DNA from: Halorussus sp. MSC15.2
Lineage (GTDB): Archaea; Halobacteriota; Halobacteria; Halobacteriales; Haladaptataceae
Reading direction: 5' to 3'
DNA: 64,000 bases
Assembly (NCBI RefSeq): GCF_010747475.1
Contig: NZ_VSLZ01000001.1
Span: 806,001 to 870,000, forward strand
Shown here: one piece after another, positions 27,311 to 35,767 of the stretch
Layout of the letters: every line of letters begins with the position of its first letter
Position numbering within the stretch: the first letter of the stretch is position 1
The notes under the pieces: model-generated
What the model was told of the DNA's origin: nothing
Databases searched by the model: none
What the model saw: only the letters and a program-made list of their open reading frames with translations
Translations under genes and position numbers: made by a program

Positions 27311-27738
27311 TGTCCGAGGTCACGGCCGAAACCTCCTCGAACACCGACGCCACCACGGGGACTGCCGACGTTGCAGAGACCGACACTAGCGCGGATACCG
27401 ACGACAGCGAGACCACTACCGACACCGCCGACTGGTGGTGGACGCTCGTGGCCCTGAACCTCGCGGTGTTCGCCGGGTTGTTCCTCGGGAACCAAACGGC
27501 CCTCACGGTTCCGCCGTCGCTCGAATGGGTGCAGTTCCCGCTGAGTATCGTCGCGTTGACCGCTCCGGCGGTCGTCGCTATCGCCGTCCACTTCGACCGG
27601 AAGTTCGTCGCCGCGGTGTCCGACTGGGAACCCCGGTCGGAGTACGTCCTGCTCGGCGTGGCGATGTGGGTCGGTATCGGCGTTCCGCTCGCCGCGCTGT
27701 ACCTCTATCGACGCCGCCAGTACGTCGGCGTCCCGTGA
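27310..27738 (+). CDS. Membrane protein, three helices, translationally coupled to the ABC1 gene
   Basis: A 142-residue protein. The first 40 residues are a Thr/Asp/Glu-rich cytoplasmic-like tail, followed by three hydrophobic segments. Its ATG overlaps the ABC1 kinase stop (TGATG), so the two are translated together and may act together at the membrane. No known domain is recognised. Confidence 0.75.
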   Translation: MSEVTAETSSNTDATTGTADVAETDTSADTDDSETTTDTADWWWTLVALNLAVFAGLFLGNQTALTVPPSLEWVQFPLSIVALTAPAVVAIAVHFDRKFVAAVSDWEPRSEYVLLGVAMWVGIGVPLAALYLYRRRQYVGVP

Positions 27739-27924
27739 TGTAATCGCGTCCTGAACCGTCTTCCGTCGCGGCCCCTCGCACCGTTCTCCGGCGGACCGTT
27801 CGGCGGTAGTCGCCCGAGTGAACTCGCCGTCGGTCACGTTATCCACCGGTCGTATTTTTAGGATAGCCAAAAACAGATTCATGTTTTGGAAACTCTTTTT
27901 TGCCAGTAGTGGGAATAGTCGCAC

Positions 27925-28836
27925 ATGGGACTACTGCAGAACCTCGTGTTGGTGTTCGTCGCGGGCCTCGTGACGGCACTTGCGACGGGACTCGGCGCGC
28001 TCCCGTTCTTCGTGGTCGACGACTTCAGTGACCGGTGGAACGTGGCGCTGTGGGGCCTCGCGTCGGGCATCATGGTGTCGGCGTCGCTGTTCGGACTCGT
28101 GAACGAGGGGCTGGCCTACGCGTCCGGCGGGTTCCCGACCCTGATGGTCGGCGGCCTGCTCGCGGGCGTCGCGCTCGTAGAAGTCGCCGACTGGGCGCTC
28201 GACGCCGTCGATATAGAAGGTAGTGACGAGCGCGGCCACGCCGCGGACGACGAACACGCTCACGAGACCGAAGCGGTCCACACCGACGGCGGTGGTCACG
28301 GCCACGACGACCACGCGCTGGAGGCTGAGGCGTTCGCGGAGGGCGACCTCCGGAAACTCGTCCTCATCCTCGGCATCCTGACCGTCCACAGTTTCCCCGA
28401 GGGGGTCGCGGTGGGCGTCTCGTTCGCGGAGTTGGGTCTCGAAGGCGGCATCCCCGTCCTCGGATTCTCGGTGCCTCTGCTGGCGGTGTTTATGACCATC
28501 GCCATCTCCATCCACAACGTCCCGGAGGGACTGGCGGTCTCCATCCCGATGCGCGCGATGGACGTGAGCAAGTGGCGGATGGTCGGCGCGGCGGTGTTCT
28601 CGAGTCTCCCCCAACCCATCGGCGCGGTCGTCGCCTTCGCGTTCGTCCGGTGGGCCAAGGAGTTCCTCCCCTTCGGTTTCGGATTCGCCGCGGGTGCGAT
28701 GATATATCTGGTCGTCACGGAGTTCGTTCCCGAGGCGCTGGAGACCGGTGAGGAACTTCCGGGCGAGGGGCACAAGGAACTGCTGGCGGGACTCGCTCTC
28801 GGCGTCGCGGCGATGGTCCCGCTGATGTACGTCTGA
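27925..28836 (+). CDS. ZIP family metal transporter
   Basis: A 303-residue membrane protein. The two metal-site helices carry TVHSFPEGVAVGVSF and SIHNVPEGLAVSIP, the ZIP HxxPEG motifs. A His-rich cytoplasmic loop lies between helices 3 and 4 (about residues 100-130, with HAADDEHAHE and GGGHGHDDHA). It should import zinc or a similar divalent metal. It is one of three ZIP-type genes in the window (others at 56860 and 63117). Confidence 0.92.
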   Translation: MGLLQNLVLVFVAGLVTALATGLGALPFFVVDDFSDRWNVALWGLASGIMVSASLFGLVNEGLAYASGGFPTLMVGGLLAGVALVEVADWALDAVDIEGSDERGHAADDEHAHETEAVHTDGGGHGHDDHALEAEAFAEGDLRKLVLILGILTVHSFPEGVAVGVSFAELGLEGGIPVLGFSVPLLAVFMTIAISIHNVPEGLAVSIPMRAMDVSKWRMVGAAVFSSLPQPIGAVVAFAFVRWAKEFLPFGFGFAAGAMIYLVVTEFVPEALETGEELPGEGHKELLAGLALGVAAMVPLMYV

Positions 28837-28906
28837 GCCGTCTTCGCCTGCGCTCGCGGCGACGGTGGCCAGCGAGCCTTTTGCCGGAACCGTCGTCGCT
28901 GTGAGC

Positions 28907-30013
28907 ATGGAGTTCGATTGGGGACTCGACCGCAATCAGGTCGCGTGGGGACTACTCGGCGTACTCGTGGTGTCCGTACTCGTCATAGTCGTGTTGGAGT
29001 TGGTCGGGACGCTGGGGTTCGCGGTGTTCCTATACTACGCCCTGCGACCCGCCGAGGAGCGGTTCGAGGAGCGGTTCGGCGACCACCCGGACGTCCCGCC
29101 GACGCTGTCGCTGTTGCTCGTCGGCATCCCGTTCCTGCTCATCGTGGGGTACACCGGACTGGTCGCGTTCCGGGAGGTCTGTCAGGTCATCAACTCCCGC
29201 CAGATTCAGTGGGCACAGCAGTACCTCAGACCGTTCACGTCCGGGGCGTCGTGTATCAACATACAGGGGGCCGCGAGACAGCTAATCGGTGTCCCTGCCG
29301 GTCAGGGCGGCCCACAGGCCGCCGGGCAGGGCGGCGCGCAAGCTACCGCCGGGTTCACTGATACCCTCAGGCAGTACGCCACGCTCCTATTCAAAATTCT
29401 CGTTCGGGTGTTCATCGTGGTGGTCGTGGCGTTCTACCTCCTGCGCGACGACGAGGAGATAGCGGGGTGGTTCCGGAAGAGCTTCGACTACGACGACGCG
29501 GTGATGGACTTCACAGAACGGGTGGACCGCGACCTCGAACACATCTTCTTCGGCAACCTGCTCACTATCGTCGTGACCACGGTCATCGCAGTCGCCGTCT
29601 ACCTCGCCCTCGATATGGTCGTCCCCGCGGGCGACATCGCGCGTCCGATTCTGCTCGGGTTGGCGACCGGCGTCGCCGTCATCATCCCCATCGTCGGAAT
29701 GAAAATCGTCTACGTCCCCTACGCCGTCTGGCTGTTGATACAGGCGACCGGGAAGGGGAGTGCGATGCCCGTCTGGTTTCCCGTCCTCTACTTCGCGGTC
29801 ACGTTCGTCGTCGTCGATACAATTCCGGACTTCTGGATTCGGTCGTTCCTCTCGGCGGGCCGACTCACGCTCGGGATGATTATGCTCGCGTACGTCCTCG
29901 GCACCGTGGTGTTCGGCTGGTCGGGGCTGTTCATCGGTCCCATCGTCCTCACGGTCGGCTATCACTTCGCCGACGCGGTCTTCCCGAAACTGGTGGCGGG
30001 TCACGCGGTGTAA
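28907..30013 (+). CDS. AI-2E family transporter
   Basis: A 368-residue protein, paralogous to the one at 1923-3206: LRDDEEIAGWF, VIIPIVGMKIVYVPYAVWLL and VDTIPDFWIRSFLSAGRL match the same blocks there. It has about seven to eight helices and a soluble insert with a Gly/Gln/Ala-rich stretch (about residues 125-145). It lacks the long C-terminal tail of the first copy. ATG 28907 is preferred over an in-frame start at 28865. The substrate is unknown. Confidence 0.85.
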   Translation: MEFDWGLDRNQVAWGLLGVLVVSVLVIVVLELVGTLGFAVFLYYALRPAEERFEERFGDHPDVPPTLSLLLVGIPFLLIVGYTGLVAFREVCQVINSRQIQWAQQYLRPFTSGASCINIQGAARQLIGVPAGQGGPQAAGQGGAQATAGFTDTLRQYATLLFKILVRVFIVVVVAFYLLRDDEEIAGWFRKSFDYDDAVMDFTERVDRDLEHIFFGNLLTIVVTTVIAVAVYLALDMVVPAGDIARPILLGLATGVAVIIPIVGMKIVYVPYAVWLLIQATGKGSAMPVWFPVLYFAVTFVVVDTIPDFWIRSFLSAGRLTLGMIMLAYVLGTVVFGWSGLFIGPIVLTVGYHFADAVFPKLVAGHAV

Positions 30014-30082
30014 CGCGCCCGTCACCGACCCCGGTGCTGCCCCTTTCCGTAACTTTACGCCCTCGGACATCGACTCCCGCCC

Positions 30083-31201
30083 ATGGACATCGCACCGTTC
30101 GAACTCGAACGCTGGTTCGCCGAGTACGAACACGAGGCCGACATCATGCTCGCCGAGAGCGGAATCCGGAGTCTGGAGGCCGACCGATTCGACCTCGACC
30201 CCGGCAAACTCGACTACGTCATCCCGACCGACGGCGACCCCGAACTGCGGGCCGAACTGGCCGACCGGTACGACAGGGAGGCCGACGAAGTGCTGTTCAC
30301 CTGCGGGGCGCAGGAGGCCAACTTCCTCGCGTTCCTCTCGCTGATGGGCGAAGACGAGGCGCTCGGCGGTGACGCCGCCGCATCCGGGTCCGCCGAGCAG
30401 ACTCCCCACGCCGTCGTCGTCACGCCGACCTATCAGGCGCTCCACGCCGTACCGGAGGCCCTCGGCGACGTGAGTCGCGTCTGGCTCGAACCGCCCGAGT
30501 GGGAACTCGACGTGGACGCCGTGGCCGACGCGATTCGGCCCGAAACCTCGGTCGTCGTCCTCAACAATCCGAACAATCCGACCGGGCGTTACCACCCCGA
30601 GGAGAAGGTCCGGGAACTCTACGACGTCGCGGCCGACAACGACGCCTACCTGCTCTGCGACGAGGTGTACCGACTCCTCTCCGACGACCCGCTTCCGCCG
30701 GTCGCGAGCATGGGCGAGTACGGCATCAGTACCGCGAGTCTCACGAAGGCCTACGGTCTCGCTGGCCTGCGGTTCGGTTGGATAGTCGGTCCGGAGGCGG
30801 TCGTCGAACGGGCGTGGCAGTGGAAGGACTACACCACAATCTCGCCGTCCATCTTCGGGCAGCATCTCGCCGAGCAGGCGCTCGGCGAGCGCGAGCAACC
30901 CATCCTCGACGAGAACCGCACGTTGGCCGCACACAACTGCGAGCGCGTCCGGGAGTTCGTCACCGAGTACGACCTGTCGTGGTACGACCCCGTCGGCGTT
31001 AACGGTTTCGTGTCGATTCCGGCCGGGTTCGACGGGAGCAAGGAGTTCTGTCGAACGGTCGTCGAAGAGGAGAGCGTCGTCCTCGCGCCGGGCGACCTGT
31101 TCGGCTACGACGACTACTTCCGCATCGGATTCGGGCTGCCGACGGACGAACTCGAAGAGGGCCTGTCCCGCGTCGGCGACTGCATCGAGCGCCACTCGTA
31201 G
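30083..31201 (+). CDS. Pyridoxal phosphate-dependent aminotransferase, class I/II
   Basis: A 372-residue fold-type I enzyme. It has LNNPNNPTGRY (substrate/PLP contact), CDEVYRLL (the Asp that binds the pyridine nitrogen), and SLTKAYGLAGLRFGW with the Schiff-base lysine at Lys222. The C-terminal FRIGFGLP supplies the carboxylate-binding Arg. The amino acid substrate cannot be told. Confidence 0.9.
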   Translation: MDIAPFELERWFAEYEHEADIMLAESGIRSLEADRFDLDPGKLDYVIPTDGDPELRAELADRYDREADEVLFTCGAQEANFLAFLSLMGEDEALGGDAAASGSAEQTPHAVVVTPTYQALHAVPEALGDVSRVWLEPPEWELDVDAVADAIRPETSVVVLNNPNNPTGRYHPEEKVRELYDVAADNDAYLLCDEVYRLLSDDPLPPVASMGEYGISTASLTKAYGLAGLRFGWIVGPEAVVERAWQWKDYTTISPSIFGQHLAEQALGEREQPILDENRTLAAHNCERVREFVTEYDLSWYDPVGVNGFVSIPAGFDGSKEFCRTVVEEESVVLAPGDLFGYDDYFRIGFGLPTDELEEGLSRVGDCIERHS

Positions 31202-31243
31202 GCCGACCCGACTCTGCAACCGCTGGGATTCGGGAAACGGCCT

Positions 31244-31276
31244 CAGAACCGATTTTAAAAATTCTAGTCGGTTCTG
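31244..31276. repeat. Nine-base inverted repeat downstream of the aminotransferase
   Basis: CAGAACCGA (31244-31252) and TCGGTTCTG (31268-31276) are perfect complements with a 15-base AT-rich centre. It starts 43 bases after the aminotransferase stop and 131 bases before the next ATG. It could be a transcript-end hairpin or a dimeric operator; the AT-rich centre fits either. Confidence 0.45.
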
Positions 31277-31406
31277 GTACCTTAATAAAACGTCCTCGCC
31301 CCTCCGTGAAACGACGGGAAACCAGGGCGCTGGGAGTAAAACCCGCGAAATATCTCTAACGCTCTCACCGTTATATGGTGTCGGGACGCCAAGGGATGAA
31401 CAAGCA

Positions 31407-31679
31407 ATGTCGAACGCGCCCTCCCCACTCGGTAACGAACGAACGATTCGGCTTCCAGACGACACTCGCTCCGAACTGCGAAACGGCGTGACGTCCACGC
31501 TCGGACGACTCGGCGCTCCGCTCCAGTTCGCGGGGTTCTGGTCCGCCGTGGTCCTCCCGCTGGCGTATCTCCCGATGCTCACTGGCGGTTTCACCGCCGG
31601 GGAGCGCTCGACGTTCGCCGTCCTGCTCGCTGTCCACGCCCTCGCACTCGTCGCAGGTCACGGCTACCGAGACGACTGA
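31407..31679 (+). CDS. Small membrane protein, two helices
   Basis: A 90-residue protein with a polar N-terminus (about 35 residues) and two hydrophobic segments, ending in HGYRDD. A TTATATGG element about 33 bases before the ATG may be a TATA box. The family is not recognised. It stands alone between the aminotransferase and eIF5A. Confidence 0.6.
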   Translation: MSNAPSPLGNERTIRLPDDTRSELRNGVTSTLGRLGAPLQFAGFWSAVVLPLAYLPMLTGGFTAGERSTFAVLLAVHALALVAGHGYRDD

Positions 31680-31857
31680 CGACCGACTCCTCCGAGTGGT
31701 TGACGGTCCCTTCGCACTCTCACGCCCTCTGCTACATGCAGTGCACTACTGCCCGCCCTGTCTAGGCGACACGTTCCTCGAACTACTGGGTTCTCAACTT
31801 TCTGATGCTCTGCGTCGCTGCGACACCCCGTATCCGGGGAAATCCCATTCCAAACGG

Positions 31858-31884
31858 TTTATACTATCCCGGACGCTATCCGGG
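31858..31884 (+). promoter_or_regulatory. TATA box and start-site inverted repeat of eIF5A
   Basis: TTTATACTA (31858-31866) lies about 26 bases before ATG 31888, so the mRNA is probably leaderless. A perfect inverted repeat CCCGGA-CGCTA-TCCGGG (31868-31884) fills the space between TATA box and start codon, where a repressor could block initiation. Confidence 0.5.
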
Positions 31885-31887
31885 CGT

Positions 31888-32268
31888 ATGGCAAAAGAGC
31901 AGAAGGAAGTACGGGACCTGCAGGAAGGCAACTACGTGATGATTGACGATGCGGCGTGCGAAATCAACTCCTACAGCACGGCCAAACCGGGTAAGCACGG
32001 CAGTGCCAAGGCTCGTATCGAGGCCGAAGGCGTCTTCGACGGCAAGAAGCGAAGCCTCTCCCAGCCAGTCGACGCCAAGATTTGGGTCCCCATCATCAAC
32101 CGCAAACAGGGTCAGGTCGTCTCCGTCGAGAGCGACAACGTGGCGCAGGTCATGGACCTCGAAACCTACGAGACCATTACCATCAAGACGCCCGACGACG
32201 TGGACCTCTCGCCCGACGACGAAATCGAGTACCTCCAATTGGAAGAACAGCGGAAGATTCTCCAGTAG
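31888..32268 (+). CDS. eif5a: Translation factor eIF5A (aIF5A)
   Basis: A 126-residue protein with the SH3-like domain and the modification loop [12 protein letters not shown]. Lys36, in GKHG, is the predicted deoxyhypusine/hypusine site. The C-terminal OB domain follows. It relieves ribosome stalling at poor peptide-bond formers. The agmatinase ATG follows its stop with no gap, so both are on one mRNA. Deoxyhypusine synthase is encoded about 6.6 kb away. Confidence 0.95.
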   Translation: MAKEQKEVRDLQEGNYVMIDDAACEINSYSTAKPGKHGSAKARIEAEGVFDGKKRSLSQPVDAKIWVPIINRKQGQVVSVESDNVAQVMDLETYETITIKTPDDVDLSPDDEIEYLQLEEQRKILQ

Positions 32269-33087
32269 ATGTTCCCCGGCGCGTCCGCCGACCGCGAGGA
32301 AGCGGCCTACGTGGTGGTGGGTGCGCCGCTCGACGTTTCGACGACGTTCCAACCCGGGACGCGGTTCGGTCCCGACCGAATCCGCCGATTCTCGCGGACG
32401 TACGACGACTACGACGCCCGAACCGACCTGTACTTCTCTCAACTCTCCGTCCACGACCACGGCGACGTCCGGGCGTGGGACGACGCCGCGGAGTATCTGG
32501 AGTATCTGGAAGGAGTGTTGACCGACGTGCGATGGGACGACGCCGTCCCGCTCACGCTCGGGGGCGAACACACGGTCACGCTCGCGGGCGTCCGGGCGGC
32601 CGCCCCCGACACCTTCGTCTGTCTCGACGCCCACCTCGACCTGCGCGAGGAGTACGACGGCAACGAACTCAGTCACGCCACCGTGACTCGTCACGTCCTC
32701 GACATCGCCGACGAAGCCGTGATTCTCGGCGTGAGAACCGGGAGCGAAGCGGAGTACGAGCGCGCCGGCGAGTCGGACGTGACGGTCGTCCCGCCGGAAG
32801 CGGTGGCCGACTGGACGCCGGCGTTCGGCGACGACGAGTCGGTCTATCTCAGCGTCGACATCGACGGCGCCGACCCCGGTTTCGCGCCCGGGACGGGGAC
32901 GATGGAACCGTTCGGACTGAACCCCAGAGAGATGCGCGACGTGGTACGCGACGTAGCCGAGACCGGGTCTGTCGCCGGTTTCGACGTGGTCGAGGTCAAC
33001 GACCGCGACGACGGACAGGCCGCGGCGCTCGCCGGGAAGTTGCTCCGGGAGTTCGTCTTCTCGGACGCCGCGAAGTCGGACGAGTAG
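32269..33087 (+). CDS. speB: Agmatinase-type ureohydrolase
   Basis: A 272-residue arginase-fold enzyme. The metal ligands are in LGGEHTVT, CLDAHLDLR and SVDIDGADPGFAPGTG, the three arginase signatures. Agmatinase makes putrescine and urea. In Haloferax a gene of this family has been tied to eIF5A modification through agmatine, and the immediate eIF5A neighbour supports the same role here. It has no separate promoter. Confidence 0.92.
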   Translation: MFPGASADREEAAYVVVGAPLDVSTTFQPGTRFGPDRIRRFSRTYDDYDARTDLYFSQLSVHDHGDVRAWDDAAEYLEYLEGVLTDVRWDDAVPLTLGGEHTVTLAGVRAAAPDTFVCLDAHLDLREEYDGNELSHATVTRHVLDIADEAVILGVRTGSEAEYERAGESDVTVVPPEAVADWTPAFGDDESVYLSVDIDGADPGFAPGTGTMEPFGLNPREMRDVVRDVAETGSVAGFDVVEVNDRDDGQAAALAGKLLREFVFSDAAKSDE

Positions 33088-33372
33088 GCCCCTCGATTCC
33101 GCATGCCAGAAGCCGTCGTAATCGACAGCCGATACGTTTTTCCGACTCTAATCGGCCAACCGGGACTCCTCCTAGTGTGAGACCGTGGCGGAGCGGTGCT
33201 GTGCGGTTGCTGTCTCACTGGCTCACGCAATAGCTAGCTCTTTCCACCTATCCACTCGGTCTCCCCTTCGAATCCCAACTACCTCCACAGCACCAACTCC
33301 ACCTCCGACGACTGGTCGAACGCGAAGAGATACAGATACAAGCCGCTCCGCGACTCACACCGAACCAGACCA

Positions 33373-34140
33373 ATGAACCTCGCCGAACTCACCGCGCGAT
33401 ACGACGACGAGTTACGGACCAGCGACTTCGCCGACGTAGACGCCAGCGCCAACGGCCTACAGGTCGGTCCCGACCACCGCGAGGTCGAGACGGTCGCGTT
33501 CGCGGTGGACGCCGCCGAACAGACCGTCGAGGCCGCGGCCGAGCGCGGGGCGGACGCGCTGGTCACCCACCACGGTCTCTCGTGGGGCGGCATCGAGCGC
33601 GTGACCGGCCGCCAGTACGACCGCATCGCGCCCCTGATAGAGAACGACGTGGCGCTGTACGTCTCGCACCTCCCGCTCGACGCCCACCCCGAACTGGGCA
33701 ACGCCGCGGGACTGGCCGACCTGCTCGGCCTCGAAGACCGCGAGCCGTTCGGCCGGATGGGTCCCGAACACGTCGGCCAGCGCGGCCGCGCGCCGGACCC
33801 GATTCCGACCGACCGCCTGCGCGAGACGCTGAAAACCGAACTCGACCACTTCGGACAGGGCGTGCGCGTCCTCGACTTCGGTCCCGAGCGAATCGAGGAC
33901 GTGGCCATCGTGACCGGGAGCGGCGTCGATTGGCTGGACGAGGCGGTCGAGAACGACGTGGACGCCCTCGTCACGGGGGAAGGCAAGCAGAAGGCCTACC
34001 ACGAGGCGCGCGAGGCCGGACTCACCGTCTTCCTCGCCGGCCACTACGCGACCGAGACGTTCGGCGTGCAGTCGCTCCAGACGCTGGCCGAGGAGTGGGG
34101 TCTCGAAACGACCTACGTCGATGCGCCGACCGGGTTGTGA
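33373..34140 (+). CDS. Nif3-like dinuclear metal-centre protein
   Basis: A 255-residue protein of the NIF3/DUF34 family. Metal-ligand segments are VTHHGLSWGG near the N-terminus and AGHYATETFGV near the C-terminus. The N-terminal ASANGLQVG is also a family mark. Members are hexameric, and some hydrolyse cyclic or damaged metabolites; the substrate here is unknown. Confidence 0.9.
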   Translation: MNLAELTARYDDELRTSDFADVDASANGLQVGPDHREVETVAFAVDAAEQTVEAAAERGADALVTHHGLSWGGIERVTGRQYDRIAPLIENDVALYVSHLPLDAHPELGNAAGLADLLGLEDREPFGRMGPEHVGQRGRAPDPIPTDRLRETLKTELDHFGQGVRVLDFGPERIEDVAIVTGSGVDWLDEAVENDVDALVTGEGKQKAYHEAREAGLTVFLAGHYATETFGVQSLQTLAEEWGLETTYVDAPTGL

Positions 34141-34147
34141 CGGCGCG

Positions 34148-34342
34148 ATGAACCTCGATGCGCTCCGTTCGACTCGTCGAGGACGGTGGATGCGGGCGGC
34201 GCTGACGGTGGCGCTGCTCGGACTGGCCGCCGCCGTCGCGCTCACGCAGGGCGGCGTCTTACCCGCCTCGCTGGGGGTCGTCCTCGGCCTGTTCGCCTCG
34301 GTCGCGCTGTACCGCTATTTGGCCCGGAATCGCGGCGAGTAG
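34148..34342 (+). CDS. Small membrane protein, two helices
   Basis: A 64-residue protein with a basic N-terminus (MNLDALRSTRRGRWMR), two hydrophobic segments and a basic end (RYLARNRGE). It starts 7 bases after the Nif3-like stop and probably shares its transcript. The function is unknown. Confidence 0.6.
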   Translation: MNLDALRSTRRGRWMRAALTVALLGLAAAVALTQGGVLPASLGVVLGLFASVALYRYLARNRGE

Positions 34343-34384
34343 CAGTGTCCGAACTGCGCGATACGTGCCCGAACTGAGCGGCGT

Positions 34385-35289
34385 TCAGGCGCTGTGCCGT
34401 TCGAGGAACCGCCGAACCGGCGCGACGAGGTCCGGACCGACCTCCTCGGGGACGAAGTGGCCGACCCGGTCGTAAACGACCCGTGAGGCGTCCGGGAACA
34501 GCGCCTCCCACCGCCGGAGAAGCGGTCCCTGAATCGGGTCGCGCGCCCCCCAGAGGAGCAACGCCGGGGTTCCGGTGAGAGCCGACCGGCGGTCCCAGAG
34601 GTCGGCGAGCCAGTCGCCCGACGCGAGGAGTTCCCGGAGGAACGTCCACGACCCGACGCGGTCCGCGGGCGACCCCAGCGGCGCGGTGTACTGGCGGTAC
34701 GCCGTCTCGTCCACGCCGAGACCCGCGATGTGGGGGAGACCGACTGCCGCCCGGGCGAAAGCGTTGTGCCTGAGTACGAGGTGTTTCCCACGGGATTGGC
34801 GGCGGTCCGTCCGATAATCCGTGGGAGCAGGCGCTCGCGCGGCCACATCCACGTGTTCATCAGCACTATCTCCGAGACCGCGTCCGGGTTGCGCGTGGCG
34901 TAGTCGAGTCCGAGCGGGCCGCCCCAGTCGTGACCGACGACGACCGCGTCTTGCAGGTCCAGCGCGTCGAACAGGCGTTCGACGACCCGGGCGTGGTCGG
35001 CCGGGCGGTACGAGAACGACGACGGCGATGGCTTCTCCGAGAGACCGAATCCGAGCAGGTCGGGCACGACGCACCGGTACTCGTCGGAGAGACCGCCGAG
35101 GAGGTGGCGATAGAGGAACGACCACGTCGGGTTACCGTGGAGCATCACCACCGGGCGACCCTCCCCCTCGTCGGCGTAGTGGACCCGACCCTCCGGGAGG
35201 TCGAGCCAGTTCGCGTCGAACGGATACCGAGTTCGGTCGAGCCAGTCCGGACGGCGGTGTCGGTCGGTCTCGGTCGGCGAGTCGCTCAT
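34385..35289 (-). pseudogene. Haloalkane-dehalogenase-like alpha/beta hydrolase, frameshifted
   Basis: From ATG 35289 the first frame has VVMLHGNPTWSFLYRHLLGG (oxyanion region) and VVVGHDWGGPLGLDYA (nucleophile elbow, Asp). After TAANPVG the reading frame breaks at about 34784-34789 (TTTCCC on the plus strand). It resumes as GKHLVLRHNAFARA through ALLLWGARDPIQGP (acid) to VYDRVGHFVPEEVG (catalytic His) and the stop at 34385. One base is missing. All catalytic parts survive, so restoration would give a normal enzyme of about 300 residues. Confidence 0.82.
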
Positions 35290-35767
35290 GCTCTCGCCCA
35301 TGACGCGGCGAAACAACTCTCTTATCGCTCCGCTCCGACTATCGTCGGCGCTGGTCGCTCGAACTGCTCGACTCCGAACCGGGACGATGTCGGGGAACGA
35401 CCACGACCCACCCGCAAAGGGATAATATTAAAAGCCCCCCGTTCAACTTGAAATACGTGTCCGCCGGGTTTCAACGACCCGCGAAGGTCGCCGAAGCTAC
35501 GGTCACGCGACGGTTCTCGGCGGAGACGGGCCGCGGCCAACCGGCCCCGACAGCCGACCCTCGGGTACGGCTAATTGAACCGCCGCTGGCGCTCGACCAC
35601 CGTCACGCGGGCCCCCGCGGTAGTTGGCATTACAGTTTTTAGCGTACAACCGTGTAAGCTTACACGTGTATACCATCCGACGGGTATCAGACTGCGATTA
35701 TCAGCGTTGATACGAACACCTACGCTTATTTTTCTACGATTCATATTCGTTTTCGAGAACAACCAAG
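35290..35767. other. 478-base intergenic region upstream of the transducer gene
   Basis: No convincing gene. The left part is ordinary GC-rich sequence with a TAATATTAAAAG stretch (about 35422-35433) that could be a promoter without a visible gene. The right part (from about 35630) is AT-rich and holds a 16-base palindrome and a further inverted GTATCA/TGATAC pair. It probably contains the transducer-opsin promoter. Confidence 0.6.
35651..35666. promoter_or_regulatory. Perfect 16-base palindrome upstream of the transducer-opsin operon
   Basis: CGTGTAAGCTTACACG is its own reverse complement over 16 bases. It lies 101 bases before ATG 35768. A weaker pair, GTATCA (35684-35689) and TGATAC (35708-35713), follows. 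The position fits an operator controlling the phototaxis operon; this is inferred. Confidence 0.55.

Noticed and set aside
29387-31594. Antisense open frame of 735 codons opposite the AI-2E and aminotransferase genes
   Set aside because: It is the shadow of two clear genes on the other strand, with no recognisable domain. High GC removes stops and makes such long false frames common.
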